DNA from: CAYZXL01 sp964482435
Lineage (GTDB): Bacteria; Auribacterota; JABMQX01
NCBI GenBank assembly: GCA_964482435.1
Contig: CAYZXL010000034.1
Coordinates: 1-47,856 of the forward strand
Direction of reading: 5' to 3'
Length of the DNA: 47,856 bases
The notes under the pieces are model-generated. The model saw only the letters and a list, made by a program, of their open reading frames with translations. It ran no database searches and was not told the DNA's origin. The position numbers were made by a program, and so were the translations under genes. Below are positions 24,210 through 33,480 of the stretch, piece after piece. Position 1 is the first letter of the stretch. The number at the start of each line of letters is the position of its first letter.

Positions 24210-25973
24210 ATGCACAAAATCGTGACATTCTCGCCGACAACCTCTTCAGCCGGGGGGCTGCAGACAGTTTTGTCCACGCGAAGCATCCTGATAAGCTACG
24301 CTGGTTATCCCTATGCTTTCAACAGCCTGATGCCGGATAACGGCCTGGCTAACCTTGCAGGTGCACTTTTGTGCGCCGGACACGAGACGGTGATCCTTGA
24401 CTACGGCACAGTCGGGAATATCAGGGAGACATTCACGCGCGAGCTCTCCGAGATGGCGAAAGAAGCTTACGAGTCGGCGCTGCGAAACATCGGGAAGGGG
24501 ACCGGCTTGACAGCACAGGACTTGCAGCGCTTTTCGCTCTTGGATGGAAAGCTGACGGATGCAGTAAAGAAGCGGTGCCTGCGAGTCGCTGAAGAGGTCT
24601 GCGAGTGGATTGAGCGACTTCGTGCCGACTTCGTGGGGTTCAAGCTCTGGAACGGGGACGGGTTCTGGGGAAGCATAGACATAGCCGAGCGAGTCAAGTC
24701 CAGGTACAAAAATGTCAGGATATTCGCAGGCGGCCCGCACGCCGACATCTTCGGGGAACATATATACCGAGCGACAGGGGTCTTCGACTGCCTTGCCCAT
24801 GGCGACGGAGAAGAAACAATCGTGCAGTTGGCCGAATTCGCCATCGGCAGGCGGGAGCTGAAGGACGTTAACAATGTGATTTTCAAAGATTCGGGAGGGC
24901 ACGTTCACCGGACACCGCTTCGAAGGGTGTCAGACCTAAGCAGCCTACCTTTTGCCCGTTACGACGAATCTGTATATCCCTCCATGAGAGGGAACGAGAA
25001 AATAAAGGTAATTGTTGTTGATGAAAGCCGCGGTTGCCGTTTCGGATGTTATTTCTGTATTCATCCGCTGAAAAGTGGTCGGAAGCTCCGCTGCAAAAAG
25101 CCCTCGCGCGTGGTTGAAGAGATAAAACTGGCTTTTGAACAGACCGGGACAAGAGCGTTCCGATACGCTGGTTCCTCTACTCCACCTGCACTGGCAAAGG
25201 GCATCGCGGACCTCATCATCAGCGAAGGACTTAATCTGGAGTACACCGGCTTTGGGAATTTTCTGGATGCGGTTCCAGAGTACTTGGCTGCATTAGCTAA
25301 GTCTGGTTGCTGTTCGCTCGCTTTTGGAATGGAATCTGGGAGCCCGACGATCCTGAAGGACGCAATGGGGAAACCCATCAGACGGGAGAGAATGCGGGAG
25401 GTATTCAAGGCCTGCAAAGAAGCAGGCATATTCACGGTCGTCGCTGTTATCTTCCCCGCTCCCCTTGAAACGAAGGAGACGGAACAGGAAACGCTTTCAT
25501 TTATCCGTGAGGTAAGGCCAGATTCGGTATCCGTTCTCTTTCCTATAATCTACCCCGGGACGAAGTGGGCCACCGAGAAGGAGAGATTTCGTTTCTCTTT
25601 CGATGAAACGCAGTACATTGATGCAGTTATGATGGCCAAGGCAAAGCTCCTTTTCCCGATGGATTTCTGGGAGGATCTACCTTACAGCCTTTCTGGTCGT
25701 AGCTTCCGTGGGATCCTGAACGAGACGGCGCGTTTGACACGAGCTCTTGAGCGAGAAGGGATTCTGACATCCCTGACGGACGATTTTGCACTGATGGCCC
25801 GGCTTGGGGGGTACGGTGGCCAAGAGAAAAAGCTGAGGGACCTGGGGCGTTTATGGTTCTTCAGCGGGCAGGCGGAGAGCATTCAACACTTCGTTGACGC
25901 CGTGAACGCGAGCGCGATGTGTCCCAGGCTGTCTGATCGGAAATTCGAAGGGGGGGCCGAAGTGGGGAAATGA
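24210..25973 (+). CDS. B12-binding-type radical SAM protein (1)
   Basis: 587 residues from ATG 24210. An ATG at 24186 and a TTG at 24270 are alternatives; the recognisable domain begins at about SILISYAGYPYAF. The N-terminal region (to about 215) has the Rossmann-like cobalamin-domain pattern: NGLANLAGALLCAGHETVILDYG, VGFKLWNGDGFWGS, VRIFAGGPHADIFG and CLAHGDGEETI. The radical SAM core has CRFGCYFC (C276, C280, C283) and FAGMES-like FGMESGSPTIL. Such proteins carry out methylations, cyclisations or C-C bond formation on lipids, peptides and secondary metabolites. Its stop overlaps the start of the next radical SAM gene in ATGA, so the two are translationally coupled. Substrate unknown. Confidence 0.85.
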   Translation: MHKIVTFSPTTSSAGGLQTVLSTRSILISYAGYPYAFNSLMPDNGLANLAGALLCAGHETVILDYGTVGNIRETFTRELSEMAKEAYESALRNIGKGTGLTAQDLQRFSLLDGKLTDAVKKRCLRVAEEVCEWIERLRADFVGFKLWNGDGFWGSIDIAERVKSRYKNVRIFAGGPHADIFGEHIYRATGVFDCLAHGDGEETIVQLAEFAIGRRELKDVNNVIFKDSGGHVHRTPLRRVSDLSSLPFARYDESVYPSMRGNEKIKVIVVDESRGCRFGCYFCIHPLKSGRKLRCKKPSRVVEEIKLAFEQTGTRAFRYAGSSTPPALAKGIADLIISEGLNLEYTGFGNFLDAVPEYLAALAKSGCCSLAFGMESGSPTILKDAMGKPIRRERMREVFKACKEAGIFTVVAVIFPAPLETKETEQETLSFIREVRPDSVSVLFPIIYPGTKWATEKERFRFSFDETQYIDAVMMAKAKLLFPMDFWEDLPYSLSGRSFRGILNETARLTRALEREGILTSLTDDFALMARLGGYGGQEKKLRDLGRLWFFSGQAESIQHFVDAVNASAMCPRLSDRKFEGGAEVGK

Positions 25974-27349
25974 GAATACTCCTTGTGAACCCATCCAAGT
26001 ACGACGAAAGAGGCCTGCTGGAGCGGTACCGCCTTGGCACCATACCCCCGTCGGGCTTGGTACATCTGGCGAGCAGGGCGAAAAGGCTAAAAAACGTGGA
26101 AGTGAAGATTGTTGACGAGTGGATTGAAGACGTTCCCTTCCAGGAGCAGTTCGACTTGGTGTGCGTCAGTACGCTGTTCTCTTCGACTTTCCCTCGCGTC
26201 GTGGACATCTGCAGGAGATTCAGGGAAAGGGGGATTCCGGTCGTGGTTGGTGGCACCCATGCAACGTGCTCCGCTTCGGAGGCTGCGGCAATCGCAGACT
26301 CCGTGGTCGTGGGAGAAGGGGAGCGGCTTTTCGAGGAGGCGATAGAGGACCTCCTCTCGGGGGCCGGGATGAAACCGCTCTACAAAAGGCAGGGCTTTTT
26401 GGACCTGGAAAATGAACAGTATGTCGAACCGGACTATTCCCTGCTGGACCTTAAGAGGTACATGAAGGTTGGGGCACTGTCCGGCGTGAACATTTTCCCA
26501 ATCCAGACGAGCAGGGGTTGCCCGATGAACTGTGCGTTCTGCAGTATACACATTACTGCGGGGTATGAGACGCGGTACAGGCCCATCGCAAATGTTGTTA
26601 ATGAGATACGGTCGCTGAAAAAGAAGCACGGGGCGGAGTATTTCTGCCTCTACGATGACAACCTCTCTGTGAATCCAGCAAGGCTTCAGGATCTGATGAA
26701 CGAGCTCAGCAGATTGGACGTAAGGTTTTGGTGTCAGATTTCCAGCACGATCGTCAGAAGGCCGGAAATGATTGAGATGCTGGCAAAGGGCGGCTGTGTG
26801 TCAGCCCTGGTGGGGATAGAAAGCATCAACCGAGAGAGTCTGGAAGAGGTGTCAAAAACGTTCAATGATGCGAGCACTTACAAGGAGATGTTCAAGCTGT
26901 TTAGGAGGTACAGGGTAGCTGGCATGGCCTCGATGATGTTCGGGTTCGACCACGACGGCCCAGAGGTATTCTCCGAATCGGTTCGTTTTCTCAATTCGTG
27001 CAATGTGCCCCGGGCTGTGTTCCATATCTTGGTGCCTTTTCCGGGCACGCGCCTGCATGCGACTATGACCGCGGAGGGGAGGATCGAGGAGACCAACCTC
27101 TCGCTGTACGACGTTGATCATGCCGTATTCCGACCAAGACTCATGGCCAGGGAACAGCTCGAGGAAGGCCTGTGGTGCGCCTTCAGAGAGTTTTACAAAA
27201 TAGGGCCTATTGTACGGCGAGTTGTCCGCGCAAATAGGAGAAGCCGCTTTTACACTCTGTACGGTAATCTCGTGTTCAGGAGGCAGGCGGCGAAGCGCGA
27301 GCTTCCTTACAACTCGGGATATCGGAGAGTACCACCGGCGGGAGACTGA
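25970..27349 (+). CDS. B12-binding-type radical SAM protein (2)
   Basis: 459 residues. The N-terminal cobalamin-type domain reads MRILLVNPSKYDERG, PPSGLVHLASRAKRL, VVVGGTHATCSASEAAAIADSVVVGEGE. The radical SAM core carries CPMNCAFC (C184, C188, C191), then YDDNLSVNPARL, LVGIESINRESLEEV and MMFGFDHDGPEVF. Overall it looks like the Fe-S oxidoreductases of hopanoid, bacteriochlorophyll and antibiotic pathways, without a close match that I recognise. The start overlaps the previous stop by four bases, and the ketosynthase ATG follows two bases after its stop. The three are almost certainly one operon. Confidence 0.9.
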   Translation: MRILLVNPSKYDERGLLERYRLGTIPPSGLVHLASRAKRLKNVEVKIVDEWIEDVPFQEQFDLVCVSTLFSSTFPRVVDICRRFRERGIPVVVGGTHATCSASEAAAIADSVVVGEGERLFEEAIEDLLSGAGMKPLYKRQGFLDLENEQYVEPDYSLLDLKRYMKVGALSGVNIFPIQTSRGCPMNCAFCSIHITAGYETRYRPIANVVNEIRSLKKKHGAEYFCLYDDNLSVNPARLQDLMNELSRLDVRFWCQISSTIVRRPEMIEMLAKGGCVSALVGIESINRESLEEVSKTFNDASTYKEMFKLFRRYRVAGMASMMFGFDHDGPEVFSESVRFLNSCNVPRAVFHILVPFPGTRLHATMTAEGRIEETNLSLYDVDHAVFRPRLMAREQLEEGLWCAFREFYKIGPIVRRVVRANRRSRFYTLYGNLVFRRQAAKRELPYNSGYRRVPPAGD

Positions 27350-27351
27350 GA

Positions 27352-28674
27352 ATGCTGTCAACAAAGTCGCGTCTTGCTGCAGGGAGAGATTACTCGGCAG
27401 GTCCAGCAATGAACTCACGCAGGGAGCGAGTGGTAGTCACTGGAGTTGGCGCTGTTGCGCCGAACGGCTCAGACACAGAATCGTTTTGGAATTCTGTCCT
27501 GAACGGAGTATCCGGAATAAGAAGAATTAGTTCGTTTGACCCTTCGGGTTATCCTTGCCAGATAGCGGGGGAAGTCGTTGATTTCAAGCCGGAGGAATTC
27601 TTGGATGAACGAACCCTCCGGCGGACAGGCAGATTGGTGCACCTTGGAGTGGCGTCTGCATGCCTTGCGTGGCGCGACAGCGGGCTCGGGGACCTGGCGT
27701 CCAACGGTGCCGACGCGGCTGTGATCTATGGGGCTGGCTGCCCGCCGATCGATGTAATAGCCCGAGACGTCGAAGCGTTCGGAAAGGACGGTCCGCGGCG
27801 GATTGAACCGTTTAAGCTCTCGGCTGAAGACCCCTACTCCGTCGCGGGTTGCATCCGGAAGGTTATTCGAGCGAGCAAGCTCGCGTTCGTGGTCGTCAGC
27901 GGCTGCACGGCGGGATTAAACGCGATAGGTCTGGCAGCTGAGAACATCAGGAACGGTCGGACGAGAATTGGAGTCTGTGGGAGTGCAGATGCGCCTCTGT
28001 CCCCCTTTTCATACGGTGTTTTCTGCGCCTCAGGGATTATGAGCAAACGTAATTCCGACCCCGAAAGGGCGAGCCGGCCTTTCGACCTGAAAAGGGATGG
28101 GGGCGTCTTGTCGGAAGGTGCTGGAACCCTTGTTCTGGAGTCCTTGGAAAGCGCGCTTGCGAGGGGTGCACGCATTTACGGTGAAATTCTGGGATTTGCG
28201 AGCGCGACAGAGAGGAACCAAGACTCCATGCCCCGGGCGGAATCGGCGTCACGAGAGGCATTCGCCCGGTCCATGGGTCTTGCAATGAGCGAAGCCAATG
28301 TTTCGCCGGAGGACATAGATTACATCTCCGCTCACGCGCCCTCCGACCCACTGGGGGACCTGACGGAAACAGAGAGTATCAAGGCTGTATTCGGGCCGCA
28401 CTCGTATCGCGTTGCGGTCAGCTCGATTAAATCGTGCATAGGAAACCCCGTAGCTGCTGCCGGAACGCTGCAAACCATAGCCAGCCTGCTGGCAATGAGG
28501 GATGGCAAGATTCCCCCAACGATAAACTACGAGTACCCCGACGCTGGTTGTGACCTTGATTATGTGGCGAACGCTTTCCGTTATAGCCGGGTGAGTGTTG
28601 CCTTGGTGAATTCTCACGGCATGGGTGGAACATATTCGTCTCTAATTGTGGGACGATTTCCGAAGTGGGGTTAG
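27352..28674 (+). CDS. FabF-like beta-ketoacyl synthase with Cys-His-Asn active site
   Basis: 440 residues from 27352, with GGGAG seven bases upstream; ATG 27409 would give the shorter canonical opening RRERVVVTGVGAVAPNG. It has the thiolase fold of KAS I/II, which condenses acyl groups with malonyl-ACP. The nucleophile is Cys185 (VVVSGCTAGLNAIG) and the first His is His328 (ISAHAPSDPLGD). The second His of the KSMTGH motif is Asn365 (IKSCIGNPVAAAG), with normal spacing of 37 from His328. The gate motif NSFGFGG reads NSHGMGG. The rest, such as PPTINYEYPDAGCDLDYV, is close to FabF. No acyl-carrier protein or other fab gene is adjacent, while two radical SAM genes precede it. A special-purpose condensing enzyme is more likely than general fatty-acid synthesis. 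Confidence 0.9.
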   Translation: MLSTKSRLAAGRDYSAGPAMNSRRERVVVTGVGAVAPNGSDTESFWNSVLNGVSGIRRISSFDPSGYPCQIAGEVVDFKPEEFLDERTLRRTGRLVHLGVASACLAWRDSGLGDLASNGADAAVIYGAGCPPIDVIARDVEAFGKDGPRRIEPFKLSAEDPYSVAGCIRKVIRASKLAFVVVSGCTAGLNAIGLAAENIRNGRTRIGVCGSADAPLSPFSYGVFCASGIMSKRNSDPERASRPFDLKRDGGVLSEGAGTLVLESLESALARGARIYGEILGFASATERNQDSMPRAESASREAFARSMGLAMSEANVSPEDIDYISAHAPSDPLGDLTETESIKAVFGPHSYRVAVSSIKSCIGNPVAAAGTLQTIASLLAMRDGKIPPTINYEYPDAGCDLDYVANAFRYSRVSVALVNSHGMGGTYSSLIVGRFPKWG

Positions 28675-28743
28675 CACGTTGGGCCGGTGAATCAGGCGCC
28701 TGGAGTGGATTTTTTGGCATTTTTAGGTGAAAGGGGTTGCTAA

Positions 28744-31263
28744 ATGCTTCCCTGGGAACGGTTTTTTTTCTTGACATCGGCAGTGGCTATATTTTCGCTG
28801 GGTGTTTTCGTCCTCGGGAGAGGGCGCAGAGACCCTATACGGGTCACGTTTAGCGTTTTTCTGTTCTCGGTCGTGGCGCTGGACCTCAACATATACGCTG
28901 TCAGATTGGCAACAGGCAGGGCTCTGGCGGAGGCTTTGGGCAGGTTGTCTTTCGCGGTGGGTGGCTTGAATTGCGGTGCTCTGTGGGCCTTCACGCAAGT
29001 GTTTCCCCGCCCGAGAAAGGAAAAGCTTTGGCGCAGGAGGGTGGCGTTCAGTTACGGTGTTGGCTGCGCTGCATTCTTGGTGGGCCTGAGTCCGTGGCTT
29101 CAGAGGGAGGTGTTGCCCAGTGGCGGGCAATTCAAGCCAGTCCTTGGCTGGGGAATGCTGCCATGGGGGATTCTCGTGGTATTGTCTATGGGGGCTGGAC
29201 TGGTCAACCTTGTGAAGGATTATTTGGTTCTTTCCAAGGGATACCTGAGAAACCAAGTGCTCTACACTTTCGTTGCATTCTCTGTTCTTGCCCTTCCGGG
29301 GGTCGTGTTCAACATTGTCCTGCCATCCCTGGGGAATATTAACTACGTCTCACTGGTTCCGTTCTTCGGCACCATAACTGCCACGATCATGACGTACGCG
29401 GTGGTCCGGCACCGGCTCATGGACCTGGGCGTAGTCTGCCGGAACACATTGGTTCAGTTCGCGGTAGTTTGCTCCGTTGCAGGCTTGATGGTTGGGCTGC
29501 ACGCGGTGTTCTCCTCCGTGCTTCAATTTCCGACTACTGTGGCGCTGTTGCTCGCGGCGGGAGCGGTTGCGGCAGGTTTTCAGCTGCTGAAAGAGCGAAT
29601 ATCGGCCCTGATTGACACCTACGTTTTCAAGGGGAGGTACGACTACCGGAAAGTGGTGGTGGAATTCGGGGACGCCATCAGCCGGATTCTGGACCTGAGG
29701 GAACTCGAGAAGTGCGTGGTGAACAAGACCATTGACACAATGCGGGCAGAAAACGGGGTGATTTTGGTCGCGGACGCACGCTTCGAGGAGTACCGAGCAG
29801 GGTACGGGCTTTTGCCTGGGGCGCAGATAACGATGGACAGGGTGCTTCTCCCGGGGAACGCGTTGCTCGAAGAACTGAGGCGGACGCAAAAGCCAATAGT
29901 CGAGCAGGAAATCAGGAGGACGCGAACGGAGCGAGATGCGAGCCCGCTGCTGCAAGAGATGGCTCGTGTTAAGTCGGCAATTGCGGTCCCTCTGGTGTCA
30001 AAAGGGGAGATGTTAGGCATACTCTCGCTCGGGGAAAAAAAGTCGGGAGACATATACTCAGCGGAAGACGTGAGCCTTCTTACAGTGCTGGCAAACCAGG
30101 CGGCGCCATCGCTGGAGAACTCAAGGCTCTTTAACGAGATACTTGTGATGAAGAACCACCAGGACAACATCCTCCAGCATCTGAGCTCCGGAGTGATCAC
30201 GGTTGACCGGGACAACCGAATTAAGTCCGCCAACAAGAGCGCGGCGGAAATTCTGAACCGGACGCGAAACGACTTCGTAGGGCAGGACGTTTCTGTGCTG
30301 GGAGATAGACTGACCGGGTTGGTGGTGGGGAGGTTGCAGGAAGGGTTCGGGCATTTTGAAGGGGACGTTCAAGTTGATGTTGAGGGGAGAGGAAGCGTGC
30401 CCCTGGGAGTTGTGGCAACCACCATGGCCGGAGAGAGAGATGCCCGGGAGGTGCTCCTTGTATTTGACGACCTCTCGGAGGTGAAGCTCCTTCAGGAAAG
30501 AATACGAAGAGCGGACAGGTTAGCGGTTGTGGGGACTTTCGCTGCGGGGATGGCGCATGAGATAAAGAATCCGCTGGTGCCAATCAAGACGTTCTCCCAG
30601 TTGCTGCCTGAGATGTTCGACGACCAGGAGTTCCGGCAGAAGTTCTCGGTTCTCGTGCTCAAGGAGGTAGAAAGGATCAACCAGATCATCGAAAAGTTGC
30701 TGAATTTCGCCAGGCCGACAAAGCCAGTTTTGGGGCCGTGCGATATGCACGAGTTAGTTGACGAGGTCTTGCTTCTGCTGGAGGAAGACGTCCGGCGGAA
30801 GAATATCCACGTGGGCAGAGAGTACACGATCGAGGAAGCTATCATAACTGTGGACAGGGAGCAGATCAAGCAGGTCCTCATGAACCTTTTGCTCAACGCG
30901 GTTCAGGCCGTGGAGGGCGAAGGGCGGATTGACGTATGCACGGCGTTCGTCTGGGAGCAGGCCAAGGACGGCGACCGGCTGCGTCTGAGGGGAAGAAAGA
31001 GGGCTGTGCTTGCTGCGGTCGGGGAAAACGACAAAGTCCGGCAGTTCGAGATCAGGATTTCGGATACGGGATGCGGGATTTCGGAGGACGACCTGAAGCA
31101 TTTGTTCAATCCGTTCTTCACCACAAAACCAGAGGGAACGGGGCTTGGTCTGGCGATATCCCATGTAATTGTTCAGGAACACAACGGAACCCTCGACGCG
31201 GAGAGCGAGCCGGGAAGGGGAGCAACTTTCACGCTTCGACTCCCGGCCACGGACGGATTGTGA
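28744..31263 (+). CDS. Membrane histidine kinase: 7TM-GAF-PAS-HisKA-HATPase
   Basis: 839 residues. Seven or so hydrophobic helices (about 5-280) resemble the histidine-kinase 7TM sensing module. A GAF domain follows (about 300-460, SAIAVPLVSKGEMLGILSLGEKKSG). A PAS domain comes next (about 475-580, ILQHLSSGVITVDRDNRIKSANKSA). HisKA has His605 in MAHEIKNPLVPIKTFSQLL. The ATPase domain is complete: N-box NLLLNAVQAV, DTGCGIS, FNPFFTTK and GTGLGLAI. It lies 69 bases after the ketosynthase, preceded by a GGGG box. The next gene encodes a related but degenerate kinase, and the one after that an NtrC-type regulator. The stimulus is not predictable; a membrane or small-molecule signal fits the 7TM and GAF parts. 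Confidence 0.93.
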   Translation: MLPWERFFFLTSAVAIFSLGVFVLGRGRRDPIRVTFSVFLFSVVALDLNIYAVRLATGRALAEALGRLSFAVGGLNCGALWAFTQVFPRPRKEKLWRRRVAFSYGVGCAAFLVGLSPWLQREVLPSGGQFKPVLGWGMLPWGILVVLSMGAGLVNLVKDYLVLSKGYLRNQVLYTFVAFSVLALPGVVFNIVLPSLGNINYVSLVPFFGTITATIMTYAVVRHRLMDLGVVCRNTLVQFAVVCSVAGLMVGLHAVFSSVLQFPTTVALLLAAGAVAAGFQLLKERISALIDTYVFKGRYDYRKVVVEFGDAISRILDLRELEKCVVNKTIDTMRAENGVILVADARFEEYRAGYGLLPGAQITMDRVLLPGNALLEELRRTQKPIVEQEIRRTRTERDASPLLQEMARVKSAIAVPLVSKGEMLGILSLGEKKSGDIYSAEDVSLLTVLANQAAPSLENSRLFNEILVMKNHQDNILQHLSSGVITVDRDNRIKSANKSAAEILNRTRNDFVGQDVSVLGDRLTGLVVGRLQEGFGHFEGDVQVDVEGRGSVPLGVVATTMAGERDAREVLLVFDDLSEVKLLQERIRRADRLAVVGTFAAGMAHEIKNPLVPIKTFSQLLPEMFDDQEFRQKFSVLVLKEVERINQIIEKLLNFARPTKPVLGPCDMHELVDEVLLLLEEDVRRKNIHVGREYTIEEAIITVDREQIKQVLMNLLLNAVQAVEGEGRIDVCTAFVWEQAKDGDRLRLRGRKRAVLAAVGENDKVRQFEIRISDTGCGISEDDLKHLFNPFFTTKPEGTGLGLAISHVIVQEHNGTLDAESEPGRGATFTLRLPATDGL

Positions 31264-31270
31264 GGAAAAG

Positions 31271-33373
31271 ATGAACATTGTTCTGGTTGCGTCTCGCAGC
31301 AGAGAGCTTTTGACGTCGCTTCGTGAGATGCTTGGAGAAGGATATGAGCTGTATTTTGCGAAGCATCTTTCGGAGGTCCTGGCGGCGCTGGCTCAAAGGC
31401 CCACGGACCTGGTTTTCGTTGACACGCGGTTGGGGGATTGCGACGGAAAGGACATAATCAAAGAAATCGCGGTTGTGTTTCCGGAGACGGCTTGTGTCTA
31501 TTTGGCGCCCGAGGAACAGGGAAAACCATCTGCCATTGGGGAGGAGGAAGGGGCTTACGCCTGTTTGAGGGGACCGCTTAATCGGGGACTGGTCCGTTTT
31601 CTGGCAGAGAAGGCGATCGAAAAAAGGAAGCTGGCAAGGAAAATCGAGTATCTGGCTTCGCTGGCGGAGGGAACGCCGGAGAAAGAGGATTCTCAGCGGC
31701 GGGGAGATTGGGTGCCTGCCGAGTACCGTGGTGGCGCATCGGGCTTCCTTAGCAAGGGGATGGTCAGGAAGCTGTTGAAGTCAGTAAGCCCGATCACCGA
31801 CCTCAACAAGCTGCTTGGGATGTTCGGTGACTCTGTGAGGGAGCTTTTCGGGAGCAACAACGTCGCCATTTTCACCTGGGACACGCAAAAGGGGCGTTAC
31901 GCGCCGGGGGCATGGCAGGGAGTGGACGAGGGGCTGGCGGTCGTCTGCACGTTCAGCACCCGACACGGGATGGTGAGATGGTTGATCGAGCACCAACAGC
32001 TTCTGACCCGAGACAAGCTCAGAACGGCCTTCCCGCACGACGTGGCGGTGGAGGTGCGAACGGACATGGATGCCCTGAGGGCTGAGGTCATATTGCCGCT
32101 GTTAGAGAGAGGAAGCCTCATCGGTTTTCTGAGCCTCGGCAGGAAAATGACAGGAAGGAAGTACGAGGAAGAAGATTTAGAGCTTCTGGCGGTGATCGGA
32201 GACTGCGCCTCCGGGGCGATCGGGACGGCTCTGCTCCACAGAGAGCTCTCATCTCAGAAAGCGAGAACCGATTCCATCTTCAGGAATATCTCCTGCGGGA
32301 TTGTGGCGGTTGATACCGAAGGGAGAATCGCGGCACTCAACCACTTCGCGGAAGGTGCTTTCGAGGTGAGTTCCGCGGAACTGATTGGAAAAAGCATCCA
32401 GAAACTTGGTTCGGTCCTATCGGACATGGTTTTCAGGACGATAAAGGACGACGACGTTTTCGTTAACCGGCCGTACCGGGACGGGGCCACGGGTCGGATT
32501 TTCGCGGTGAGCACATGCAGGTTGCTCGATGAAGCATCGAACGTTCATGGGGCGATTCTGTTCTTCACCGCTTTGCCGGAGGTTGCAGCACCCGCGGCAG
32601 TTGAAACGGGAACCCTGGATGGGGAGGTGTTTGCAGCCTTCTGCGCAAACATCGCGGACAAAATCAAGAATCCTTTGTCTTCGATAAAAACTTTCTCGCA
32701 GCTTTTGCCGGAGAAGTTTGACGACACGGAATTCCGTGAGAAGTTCTCCGAGGTGGTGGGAAGAGCCGTGGAACGAATCAATTCTCTCGCGGAAGGGCTC
32801 ACAGCTTACGCAGCTACCGGGCCGCTTGACCTGTCTGCGACCAACCTCGGGGCTGTAGTGGAGAATACGGTGGCATCGCTTCAGAGGAATTTCAGTCACA
32901 GGAACCTTCGCGTGGTTGCCCCGGAGGCTGAAAAGCCAGCTATGGTTCTGGCGGACGGGCGCTTGATACGGTCTGCTTTCCTGAACGTGCTTAAGAACAG
33001 CATCGAGTCAACCCCGCCGGACGGGACAATCACTATCTCGATTAAGGAAATGGCGGCAAAGCAGTTGCGAGAGGAAAAGGGGGGCAAGGTGGTGTTTGAC
33101 GGCACGGGGATTAGCAGCGGCGACGGCGGAGTGCTTGACGATGAAGTGTTCGTGCAAACGGAGTTTCGAGATACCGGGAAAGGGATACCCGAAGACGCCA
33201 TGGCAAGAATCGGAGAGCCCTTCTTTACGACGAAGGGCGAGAACGTCGGGCTGGGGCTTGCCGTCGCCGGTAAGATTGTGAGCAAGCATCGCGGCAGGAT
33301 GGAGATTCAAAGCGAAGAAGGTAAAGGAACCACTATCAGGATTCTCCTTCCGCGCGGGCAAAACGCGCGGTGA
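31271..33373 (+). CDS. Degenerate histidine kinase: pseudo-receiver-GAF-PAS-HisKA-HATPase
   Basis: 700 residues from ATG 31271 (GAGG five bases upstream). The frame extends to 31169, but that part overlaps the previous gene. The N-terminal domain (1-115) folds like a receiver and keeps Asp51 (LVFVDTRLGD). It has Ala7/Ser8 in place of the acidic pair and RGP where Lys-Pro is expected. GAF (about 160-330) and PAS (about 335-440) follow. The HisKA helix reads IADKIKNPLSSIKTFSQLLPEKFDD: Asp463 stands where the partner kinase has the phospho-accepting His605. The ATPase domain keeps LNVLKNSIES, DTGKGIP, GEPFFTTKG and VGLGLAV. It is a probable duplicate of the upstream kinase. It may act as an allosteric or dimer partner rather than a phosphodonor. 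Confidence 0.9.
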   Translation: MNIVLVASRSRELLTSLREMLGEGYELYFAKHLSEVLAALAQRPTDLVFVDTRLGDCDGKDIIKEIAVVFPETACVYLAPEEQGKPSAIGEEEGAYACLRGPLNRGLVRFLAEKAIEKRKLARKIEYLASLAEGTPEKEDSQRRGDWVPAEYRGGASGFLSKGMVRKLLKSVSPITDLNKLLGMFGDSVRELFGSNNVAIFTWDTQKGRYAPGAWQGVDEGLAVVCTFSTRHGMVRWLIEHQQLLTRDKLRTAFPHDVAVEVRTDMDALRAEVILPLLERGSLIGFLSLGRKMTGRKYEEEDLELLAVIGDCASGAIGTALLHRELSSQKARTDSIFRNISCGIVAVDTEGRIAALNHFAEGAFEVSSAELIGKSIQKLGSVLSDMVFRTIKDDDVFVNRPYRDGATGRIFAVSTCRLLDEASNVHGAILFFTALPEVAAPAAVETGTLDGEVFAAFCANIADKIKNPLSSIKTFSQLLPEKFDDTEFREKFSEVVGRAVERINSLAEGLTAYAATGPLDLSATNLGAVVENTVASLQRNFSHRNLRVVAPEAEKPAMVLADGRLIRSAFLNVLKNSIESTPPDGTITISIKEMAAKQLREEKGGKVVFDGTGISSGDGGVLDDEVFVQTEFRDTGKGIPEDAMARIGEPFFTTKGENVGLGLAVAGKIVSKHRGRMEIQSEEGKGTTIRILLPRGQNAR

Positions 33374-33404
33374 AGAATACTCTGGGGGGTGACATGAGAG
33401 GGAA

Positions 33405-33429
33405 GGGGTCAGAAGACGAATCTGACCCC
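33405..33429. repeat. Hairpin between kinase and regulator genes
   Basis: GGGGTCAG-N9-CTGACCCC, an 8-bp perfect stem (33405-33412 with 33422-33429), 52 bases before the NtrC-type gene. No T-run follows, so it is either an attenuating or processing hairpin or one of the dispersed palindromes. Confidence 0.5.
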
Positions 33430-33480
33430 GGGATAGTCCGGTTAGCTGTTTGGTTGATGTGATGGAAGGAGGGAGGATTC

